Part shown: positions 15,086-20,624 of the stretch, one piece after another
Position numbering within the stretch: the stretch's first letter is position 1
Layout of the letters: each line of letters starts with the position of its first letter
Assembly (NCBI GenBank): GCA_034112325.1
Contig: JAWUVO010000043.1
Coordinates: 1 to 20,624 of the forward strand
Source: Bermanella sp034112325
GTDB taxonomy: Bacteria > Pseudomonadota > Gammaproteobacteria > Pseudomonadales > Oceanobacteraceae
Direction of reading: 5' to 3'
Length of the DNA stretch: 20,624 bases
Made by a program: the position numbers and the translations under genes
Notes under the pieces: model-generated
Database searches by the model: none
Told to the model about the DNA's origin: nothing
Seen by the model: only the letters and a program-made list of their open reading frames with translations

Positions 15086-16075
15086 TTATTGCTCTCGAGC
15101 ATCAGGGTTTACTTTTGCTTTAACATGTATTGGACCAAACAGTTCGTTCTGCACTATTTCAATCAACTGTTCTTTTATTAATTCCAGCGTAGCTAAGAAA
15201 GTAGTTACCACGCCGTTGCGTCCTTCTTCAACTTTAAACAGCTGAGTAAACGGTATAAACTGATCATGATTACTTTGTAAATTAGCCAATATCTGACTCA
15301 TACGTTCACGTGTCGATAGTTTTTCACGATGTATTTCATGTTCAGTAAACATGTTTGACCTATGCAACACATCACTAAAAGCTAACATAAGTTCTTTAAA
15401 GTCTACCTCAGGGTGCTGTTTTTCAGCGGTATATTCTGGGGCTTTTATTTCAATTTCAAAGGTGTCACGACCCATTCGTGGGTATTCATCTAGATCTTCT
15501 GCGGCTTGCTTAAAGCGTTCGTAGTCTTGTAAACGACGAATTAATTCTGCTCTAGGATCTTCTTCTTCGGCGTCTTCTTGAACTGGTCTAGGTAATAAAA
15601 TGCGACTTTTTATTTCAGCTAGCATAGCTGCCATTACCAAGTATTCACCCGCTAGTTCAAGATGAACATGCTGCATAATTTCAACGTAGTGCATGTATTG
15701 TTTGGTAATTTCAAATACGTTAATTTCTAGAATATCTAAATTCTGTTTTCGGATTAAATATAATAATAAATCTAACGGTCCCTCAAACTGCTCAAGAATA
15801 ACTTCAAGGGCATCGGGTGGAATATATAAATCTAATGGTAACTGCGTGTAGGGTTCGCCCTGGACCAATGCGAATGGCATTTCTTGCTGTGAACCTGACT
15901 TTTTACTTTTATTAGCCGGAACACTGTCAACGTGTTGTTCGGCGCTAACAGGCTCGTCTACTTTCACAGCCACTTGAGTTTCAGTAGCGGCGCTCATTTC
16001 AGGCACAGCACCTAGCTGAGCATCGGCTTCTGGCGATGCTTCAGTTTCGGCTTCAGGGCGATTAGCTTCAGTCAT
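15086..16075 (-). CDS. scpA: Segregation and condensation protein A (kleisin)
   Basis: The 329-residue kleisin has the family signature FEGPLDLLLYLIRKQNLDI starting at residue 97, followed by the helical TKQYMHYVEIM region and EYLVMAAMLAEIKSRILLP. The C-terminal winged helix (GVVTTFLATLELIKEQLIEI) binds the SMC head. ScpA bridges SMC and ScpB in the condensin complex. Residues 1 to about 80 are an N-terminal extension rich in Glu, Ala, Pro and Val with no recognised fold; pseudomonad-type ScpA also has extra N-terminal sequence, but the length here is worth noting. The start has no strong Shine-Dalgarno sequence; M27 is a possible internal alternative. It starts 18 bases after the trpS stop, consistent with one operon. 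Confidence 0.92.
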   Translation of the reverse strand: MTEANRPEAETEASPEADAQLGAVPEMSAATETQVAVKVDEPVSAEQHVDSVPANKSKKSGSQQEMPFALVQGEPYTQLPLDLYIPPDALEVILEQFEGPLDLLLYLIRKQNLDILEINVFEITKQYMHYVEIMQHVHLELAGEYLVMAAMLAEIKSRILLPRPVQEDAEEEDPRAELIRRLQDYERFKQAAEDLDEYPRMGRDTFEIEIKAPEYTAEKQHPEVDFKELMLAFSDVLHRSNMFTEHEIHREKLSTRERMSQILANLQSNHDQFIPFTQLFKVEEGRNGVVTTFLATLELIKEQLIEIVQNELFGPIHVKAKVNPDAREQ

Positions 16076-16093
16076 TGCAAATATTCATTAGCA

Positions 16094-17308
16094 TTAGCGG
16101 TAGCTCAACCCCATCACATGGCGAACATCTTCCATGGTGGCACGAGCCGATTCACGAGCCTTCTCACTGCCTTCTTGGATAATTGACTTCACCATATCTG
16201 GATGATTATCATAATGCTCAGCACGTTCTTGAATTGGAATAAGTTCGGCCTTAACCGCATCAATAACTGGGCCTTTGCATTCAACACAACCAATACCAGC
16301 ACTGCGACAGCCTGTTTGAACCCAGTCTTTAACTTCGTCTGTGCTGTACACCTGGTGTAATTGCCACACAGGACAAAGGTCAGGGTTGCCAGGATCGTCG
16401 CGGCGCACTCTATTTACATCTGTGCGCATGGTGCGAATTTTCTTTTCTACGTCACTTGATTCTTCGCGCAAGCTAATAGTGTTGTTGTAAGACTTTGACA
16501 TCTTACGACCATCTAACCCTGGCATTTTAGATTCTGGCGTTAACAGTGCTTGAGGTTCCGGCAATATGACTTTGCCTGTGCCTTCTAAATAGCCCATTAG
16601 GCGTTCTTTGTCGCTTAAAGTGATGTTTTGCTGTTCTTTCAATAATGCCTGAGCAGTGGCTAGTGCTTCACCATCACCGCCTTCAGTGTAACGTTTACGT
16701 AAACTTGAATAGAGCTTGCTGGCTTTTTTACCCATTTTTTTAATGGCAGCTTCAGCGTTTTCTTCAAACCCTGGCTCGCGACCAAAAATATGGTTAAAAC
16801 GACGGGCAACTTCACGGGTAATTTCTACGTGAGCCACTTGGTCGGCACCCACTGGCACCTGACCGGCTTTGTATAACAATATATCGGCACTTTGTAATAA
16901 CGGATAACCAAGAAAACCATAGGTGGCTAAATCTTTATCCTTGAGGTTTGCTTGCTGATCTTTGAAGGTTGGAACCCGCTCTAACCAACCTAAAGGTGTG
17001 ATCATAGAGAGTAACAAGTGCAACTCTGCGTGTTCAGGTACCTTAGACTGCAAAAATAGAGTGGCGCTACCAGGGTTTACCCCAGCGGCTAACCAGTCGA
17101 CCACCATGTCCCAAACGCTGTTTTGTATAACAGATGGGTCTTCGTAATGGGTTGTTAAAGCATGCCAGTCGGCCACAAAAAAGAAGCACTCAAATTCATG
17201 TTGTAACTTTACCCAGTTTTTTAAAACACCGTGGTAATGGCCTAAATGCAATTTACCTGTGGGACGCATACCTGAAAGCACACGTTGATGAGAATCTACA
17301 GAGCTCAC
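16094..17308 (-). CDS. trpS: Tryptophanyl-tRNA synthetase, long form with four-cysteine motif
   Basis: The 404-residue class I synthetase has the HIGH-type motif PTGKLHLGH (16-24) and KMSKS (269-273); it charges tRNA-Trp with tryptophan. It is longer than the E. coli enzyme (334 residues) because of a helical insertion of about 65 residues before KMSKS (about 184-250, containing MGKKASKLYSSLRKRY), seen in the long pseudomonad-type enzyme. Near the C-terminus C312, C334, C341 and C344 form a C-x21-C-x6-C-x2-C pattern, resembling the [4Fe-4S] ligands of Thermotoga maritima TrpRS (C-x22-C-x6-C-x2-C). The GTG start at 17308 is chosen because AGGAG lies 5 nt before it; an in-frame GTG at 17353 has no such site. 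It is followed by scpA after 18 bases. Confidence 0.93.
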   Translation of the reverse strand: MSSVDSHQRVLSGMRPTGKLHLGHYHGVLKNWVKLQHEFECFFFVADWHALTTHYEDPSVIQNSVWDMVVDWLAAGVNPGSATLFLQSKVPEHAELHLLLSMITPLGWLERVPTFKDQQANLKDKDLATYGFLGYPLLQSADILLYKAGQVPVGADQVAHVEITREVARRFNHIFGREPGFEENAEAAIKKMGKKASKLYSSLRKRYTEGGDGEALATAQALLKEQQNITLSDKERLMGYLEGTGKVILPEPQALLTPESKMPGLDGRKMSKSYNNTISLREESSDVEKKIRTMRTDVNRVRRDDPGNPDLCPVWQLHQVYSTDEVKDWVQTGCRSAGIGCVECKGPVIDAVKAELIPIQERAEHYDNHPDMVKSIIQEGSEKARESARATMEDVRHVMGLSYR

Positions 17309-17313
17309 TGGCT

Positions 17314-17318
17314 CTCCT
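17314..17318 (-). promoter_or_regulatory. Ribosome binding site that sets the trpS GTG start
   Basis: On the minus strand AGGAG is separated by 5 nt from GTG at 17308. This decides for a GTG start rather than the longer form. Confidence 0.8.
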
Positions 17319-17430
17319 GTTACACAATAATGAGGAGAGAAGTTTACCAACACTTAGCAGAATTACTAGCTAGTTAAAGGCCTGTAGGGGATTTTTGCGA
17401 GGAAGTTTTCCACTAATATTAGCGATTAAT

Positions 17431-18051
17431 TTATTCTAATTCAGGAATAAGCCCTGCACCCTGTCTTGTTATTAAGTAGTCGTCACCCGTCATATCTACT
17501 ACGGTGGTGGCTTCGAAGCCGCAATAGCCGCCATCTATAACTAGATCTAAGCCATGCTCTAGAGTTTGCCTGATCTCGTATGGGTCTGACATAGGCTTAT
17601 CATCACCCGGCATGATAAGCGAGGTGGTCATTAAAGGCTCACCTAACTCTTCTAATAATGCCTGAGTAATGGCGTTATCAGGCACTCTAATTCCAATAGT
17701 TTTACGTTTGGGGTGCATTAAGCGCCTTGGGACTTCGCGGGTGCCGTCTAAGATAAAGGTAAACGAACCGGGAGTATGGGCTTTTAACAATCGATAGGCG
17801 GTGTTATCTACCTTGCCGTAAACACTAATTTCGGTTAAATCACGGCACATTAAAGTAAAGTTATGCTTGTCGTTTAACTGGCGAAGTTGTTTTACACGCT
17901 GCAGCGCTTTTTTATCTTCAAGGTGCCAAGCCAGTGCGTACGCACAATCGGTAGGTATGACCACCAAGCCACCTTTGGCTAAAATTTCTGCAGCTTGTTT
18001 TATTAATCGCTGCTGAGGATTGTCTGGGTGAATCTGAAAAAACTGGCTCAT
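17431..18051 (-). CDS. yciO: YciO, Sua5/YrdC-family threonylcarbamoyl-AMP synthase-like protein
   Basis: The 206-residue single-domain YrdC-fold protein begins MSQFFQIHPDNPQQRLIKQA, which is close to E. coli YciO. Other family segments are VVIPTDCAYALAWHL, the NFTLMCRDLTE motif lining the nucleotide pocket, PGSFTFILDGTREVPRRL, KTIGIRVPDN and EPLMTTSLIMPG. The paralogues TsaC and Sua5 make threonylcarbamoyl-AMP for t6A37 in tRNA; YciO has the same fold but its physiological role is less clear. The length excludes the two-domain Sua5. It lies between rnm (95 bases upstream) and trpS (122 bases downstream) on the same strand, the usual neighbourhood. Confidence 0.9.
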   Translation of the reverse strand: MSQFFQIHPDNPQQRLIKQAAEILAKGGLVVIPTDCAYALAWHLEDKKALQRVKQLRQLNDKHNFTLMCRDLTEISVYGKVDNTAYRLLKAHTPGSFTFILDGTREVPRRLMHPKRKTIGIRVPDNAITQALLEELGEPLMTTSLIMPGDDKPMSDPYEIRQTLEHGLDLVIDGGYCGFEATTVVDMTGDDYLITRQGAGLIPELE

Positions 18052-18146
18052 GGTTACCCTTTTGAGTGTTTTATTCCACTGATGTTATTTAACTATAGTA
18101 AATATCAACATAGTTGCTTTATATAACAAATAATTAACGCTTAAAC

Positions 18147-18974
18147 TTATGTCGCCCAATGAGTCCATACTGGTGTAGCGCCATCAGGCATCTTGCTAAA
18201 TTTACCCAGCTCGGACCAAGGTCTTGGCCCATGAAAGTCGCTGCCTTGGCTGGCTAATAAGCCTAGCTCGTTGCATAGCTCTACCATTCTGCGACTAAAC
18301 GTCACTTCGGTAGCACCACTTACCACTTCTAAGCCATTACCACCGGCTTCGGCAAATGCTTTTAACATGCACTTAAGCTTGGTATTGGTCATTTTATATT
18401 TATCTGGATGGGCCACTACCGCTACGCCGCCTGCTGCTCTAATCCAGCCCACAACCTCGCTTATATCTGGCCAATGAGTTTTAACATCGCCCGGTTTACC
18501 GGCGCCTAAATAACGCTTAAATGCTTGCGCCATATTAGATACTTTTTCCATGTCGATAAGCGCTTGGGCAAAATGAGGACGGCCAATTTGCGCACCATTG
18601 GCAATGGCTTCAGCTTTTTCCCAGATACCATGAATACCTTCTTTTTCTAAGCGTTCGCCAATAGTTTTTGCGCGCTGTAAGCGGCAGTCTTCTTGTCGGG
18701 CAATAGCCGCTAACATTTCGGGGTGTGTTTCATCGAAGCCTAAACCCACCACATGAATTCCAATGCCATTCCAGACGGTGGAAAACTCGATGCCTGTTAC
18801 CAGTTCAATGTTGTGCATTTTGGCCCGTGTGCGTGCTTCAACAAGCCCATTAATGGTGTCGTGGTCAGTAAGTGCTAACATTGTAACACCTTGCTCAGCT
18901 GCCCTATCAACTAAATCTGACGGACTAAGGTCGCCATCACTTTTAAGGCTATGGCAATGTAAGTCGGCCAGCAT
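18147..18974 (-). CDS. rnm: PHP-domain 5'-3' exoribonuclease Rnm (RNase AM, YciV/TrpH)
   Basis: The 275-residue PHP-family metallo-enzyme carries the metal ligands in order: DLHCHS (D4, H6, H8), TDHDT (D37, H38, D39), GIEF (E63), GRPHFAQAL, VVAHPDK and near the C-terminus GSDFHGP. The E. coli homologue matures the 5' ends of 5S, 16S and 23S rRNAs and can also hydrolyse pAp, acting in the cytoplasm with divalent metal. Length and motif spacing match the family, so the enzyme is likely functional. Its ATG overlaps the stop of the upstream VC0807-family gene in the sequence TAATG (shared base at 18974), implying translational coupling. Because that upstream gene is frameshifted here, coupling could lower Rnm synthesis unless translation restarts. 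Confidence 0.92.
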   Translation of the reverse strand: MLADLHCHSLKSDGDLSPSDLVDRAAEQGVTMLALTDHDTINGLVEARTRAKMHNIELVTGIEFSTVWNGIGIHVVGLGFDETHPEMLAAIARQEDCRLQRAKTIGERLEKEGIHGIWEKAEAIANGAQIGRPHFAQALIDMEKVSNMAQAFKRYLGAGKPGDVKTHWPDISEVVGWIRAAGGVAVVAHPDKYKMTNTKLKCMLKAFAEAGGNGLEVVSGATEVTFSRRMVELCNELGLLASQGSDFHGPRPWSELGKFSKMPDGATPVWTHWAT

Positions 18975-19770
18975 TATTGTTCTACCATCACGTCTTCAAA
19001 GCTTAAACCGGTGAGCGTTTTAATACTTTTAAACAGATAAAACAGCGCAAACATCATCACCACTGTGGCCGGAATTGAAATAACAGGAAAGCTCAGTGCC
19101 GTCATTTTACCTAACTCCTCGTTAAATGCGGCTGTGCCAGCTGGGCTAACCACAATCCACTTAGCCAAAACATAGTTTAAGAACGACGACAAAAAGAACG
19201 ACGCCGCCACTAAATAAGACGCCACATTTAAGCTACGAGCAAATTCGGCTTGCTTGCCATGCTGGTTTAAAGCACTTTCGATGGCACTTATTTTTAATAT
19301 TTTGTCGTTGTACAAAAAGGTTTTCACTAGTGGGTATTTGGTTTTTAACGATAAAACCGTTACTAAACCTAAGATACCCGGAATTGCCGCCTCTTTTATG
19401 GCTATATATTTAGGGTCAAGCTCAAGCAAGCTAATGCCGCCAGTAAGCAATTTGCAAAAAACGCCCAACGCTGAAAAGATTTTTATTTTTGAGCACGTTT
19501 AAAATCGTACGCGCCATACAAAATTGGAAATGCTAACGCCACTACGACCGCTAACTTGACTCCGTGAAGTTCGTAAAAGGCGGCTAAAGCACTGCCCAAC
19601 TGAAGATCAAGGTGTTGCAGTTGCCCAAGCAACCAAGCACTTTCGCTGCCTTTCATTAAAATAAGAGTTGGAATTACGATATTTAGCAGTAAATTAGCCA
19701 GCATGCTTTCACGCTTCTCTGGCTTGGCAGTTTGGTCGGTGGTATTACTTGCTTGCAATGGTTCGCTCAT
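18974..19770 (-). pseudogene. VC0807-family membrane protein, interrupted by a one-base frameshift
   Basis: Two adjacent frames together make one protein. Frame one (from ATG 19770) gives 95 residues including MLANLLLNIVIPTLILMKGS and LAFPILYGAYDFKRAQK, then stops at 19483-19485. The next frame continues with KIFSALGVFCKLLTGGISLL, LELDPKYIAIKEAAIPG, LVKTFLYNDKIL, YLVAASFFLSSFLNY and a final membrane helix, ending at 18974. Adding one base to the run of five identical bases at 19486-19490 joins them exactly into a 265-residue polytopic protein of the VC0807 family, which has about this length. The family is related in appearance to the septation/IspZ group and its function is unknown. Either the gene is truly broken or a homopolymer base was lost in sequencing. 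A TTG at 19468 could permit restart. The stop overlaps the rnm start. Confidence 0.82.
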
Positions 19771-19869
19771 TACTGGTTCTTCATTAAATATTTAACCCTA
19801 TTTTAAGGACTCAGCGGTGGATGTCGAGGTGTGATTGATCGCAGTTGGTAATTGGATGATTTCACGGTA

Positions 19870-19889
19870 GGATTAGCATTAATTAATCC
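19870..19889. promoter_or_regulatory. Candidate operator-like palindrome in the divergent intergenic region
   Basis: GGATTA (19870-19875) and TAATCC (19884-19889) form an inverted repeat with an 8-nt spacer between the divergent starts at 19770 (-) and 19932 (+). The position would suit a shared regulator, but the arms are short and no known binding consensus is matched. Confidence 0.25.
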
Positions 19890-19931
19890 CACTTAAATCA
19901 GCTTTAACAGCCACTGGTACCCTTGAAAACC

Positions 19932-20231
19932 ATGTTCTAAGCCATAATTAGTCAAGATACAGAAGATAGCCTAGAAAAACGTCTAGCAGCGCGCCCAGAT
20001 CATTTAGCTAGATTGACCACTCTAACAAATGAAGGTCGCTTGATTTTAGCTGGGCCTCACCCTGCAATTGATAGTGAAAACCCTGGTGAAGCAGGATTTA
20101 CCGGCAGTTTGGTAGTGGCTGAATTTAATGATTTAGAAGCAGCGCAGGCATGGGCAGACGCAGACCCGTATATGGCGGCAGGCGTTTACGATCATGTTAT
20201 AGTGAAACCGTTCAAGAAAGTGTTGCCTTAA
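19932..20231 (+). pseudogene. yciI: YciI-family protein with a stop at codon 3
   Basis: The reading frame from ATG 19932 would encode a 99-residue YciI protein, the family's normal length: M-F-stop-A-I-I-S-Q-D, then SLEKRLAARPDHLARL, GRLILAGPHPAIDS, EAGFTGSLVVAEF, EAAQAWADADPYMAAGVYDH and VKPFKKVLP. The third codon, normally Tyr in this family (M-x-Y), is TAA at 19938-19940. All downstream sequence is intact and conserved, so the change looks recent or is a base error. A TTG at 20013 is in frame, but starting there would remove the first strand and the conserved His-containing RPDHL segment. No Shine-Dalgarno sequence is evident before 19932. YciI proteins are small dimeric ferredoxin-fold proteins of unclear function; this one sits in its usual place near rnm and yciO. 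Confidence 0.75.
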
Positions 20232-20289
20232 TTCTGTAGACCATTAAAATTACAAATAATCAAATAAAAAAATTTAAAGGAATACCACA

Positions 20290-20624
20290 GTGAAACGCAT
20301 TACCGTTCTTATTCTAGCCCTTTTGGTGATATACCCAGCCGTTGCTGAAAAACGTTACGTTAAAGACGTACTGACTATTACGTTGCGCAGCGGCCCTGGC
20401 GAAGAGTATAAAATACTCAAAGGCCTTAAAAGTGGCGCCCACCTTCAACTTATTGAAGAGTCGGAAGATGGTAAGTACGCTAAAATCTCTACTGACAAAG
20501 GTTTAGAAGGTTGGGTTATGAACCGCTACCTAGTAGATGAGCCAGTGGCATTTGAAAGATTAATTCTAACTCAGCGTGAACTTACCAAAGCTCAAAGTGA
20601 TTTAGCTGATGTAAAAGCTAAATA
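20290..20624 (+). CDS. TIGR04211-type SH3-domain envelope protein (partial, 5' part)
   Basis: The gene starts at GTG 20290, with AAAGGA 8 nt upstream (20276-20281), and runs off the window after 111 codons. Residues 1-19 are a signal peptide (MKRITVLILALLVIYPAVA). A bacterial SH3 domain follows (about 22-78: TITLRSGPGEEYKILKGLKS, KISTDKGLEGWVMNRYL). The sequence then turns into a charged helix (LTQRELTKAQSDLADVKAK) that looks like the start of a coiled coil. This order, signal peptide - SH3b - coiled coil, is that of the TIGR04211 family (E. coli YgiM-like), which normally ends in a C-terminal membrane helix outside this window. SH3b domains often bind peptidoglycan; the family's exact role is unknown. 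Confidence 0.85.
   Translation, partial: MKRITVLILALLVIYPAVAEKRYVKDVLTITLRSGPGEEYKILKGLKSGAHLQLIEESEDGKYAKISTDKGLEGWVMNRYLVDEPVAFERLILTQRELTKAQSDLADVKAK

Noticed and set aside
18085..18115. AT-rich imperfect palindrome between rnm and yciO as an operator.
   Set aside because: Many mismatches in very AT-rich sequence; indistinguishable from chance.
19483..19491. Programmed -1 frameshifting in the VC0807-family gene.
   Set aside because: The zero-frame heptamer does not fit X XXY YYZ and the family is normally a single unshifted frame.
20013..20231. A shorter YciI starting at TTG 20013.
   Set aside because: It would lack the first strand and the conserved RPDHL segment of the family; the full frame from 19932 explains the sequence better, with a stop at codon 3.

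Overview
The window looks like chromosome of an AT-rich marine gammaproteobacterium, most like the Oceanospirillales or low-GC pseudomonad relatives. The argument is gene order. The minus-strand run rnm (PHP) - yciO - trpS - scpA - scpB - rluB, with a small membrane-protein gene upstream and a divergent yciI, is the arrangement known from pseudomonads and their relatives. The DUF2956 protein, RhlE helicase and TIGR04211 SH3 protein are also typical of Gammaproteobacteria. There is no phage, IS element, CRISPR array, rRNA or tRNA that I can recognise.

Layout. 1-1455 (+): two small stress-type accessory genes, a coiled-coil protein and a double PRC-barrel protein. 1745-4309 (-): a 7TMR-DISM membrane hybrid histidine kinase, divergent from 4457-5397 (+), which holds a DUF2956 protein and a membrane-anchored glutaredoxin. 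A bidirectional terminator (about 5461-5495) separates these from rhlE (5520-6941, -). 7100-9961 (-): a soluble PAS/GAF/PAS hybrid kinase. 10170-12578 (+): a eukaryote-type HisA with a TTG start, AlkB and an acyl-CoA thioesterase. A second bidirectional terminator (about 12594-12629) separates these from the long minus-strand block 12652-19770 (VC0807-family membrane protein, rnm, yciO, trpS, scpA, scpB, rluB). On the other side, + strand, are yciI and the start of an SH3-domain envelope protein cut by the window end.

How the genes fit together. The minus block is housekeeping: rRNA maturation and modification (Rnm, RluB), a threonylcarbamoyl-AMP synthase-like protein (YciO), tryptophan charging (TrpS), and the kleisin and winged-helix subunits that partner SMC in chromosome condensation (ScpA, ScpB). 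The two hybrid kinases have no cognate regulator or HPt protein next to them, so their phosphorelay partners must be encoded elsewhere.

What stands out: (1) two adjacent divergent genes each carry one disabling lesion, a 1-nt frameshift in the VC0807-family gene and a stop at codon 3 of yciI; (2) a eukaryote-type HisA outside any his operon; (3) a TrpRS with a four-cysteine pattern resembling the [4Fe-4S] site of Thermotoga TrpRS; (4) ScpB about twice the usual length because of an acidic tail. I see no clear new defence or mobile system; most of the window is ordinary core genome.
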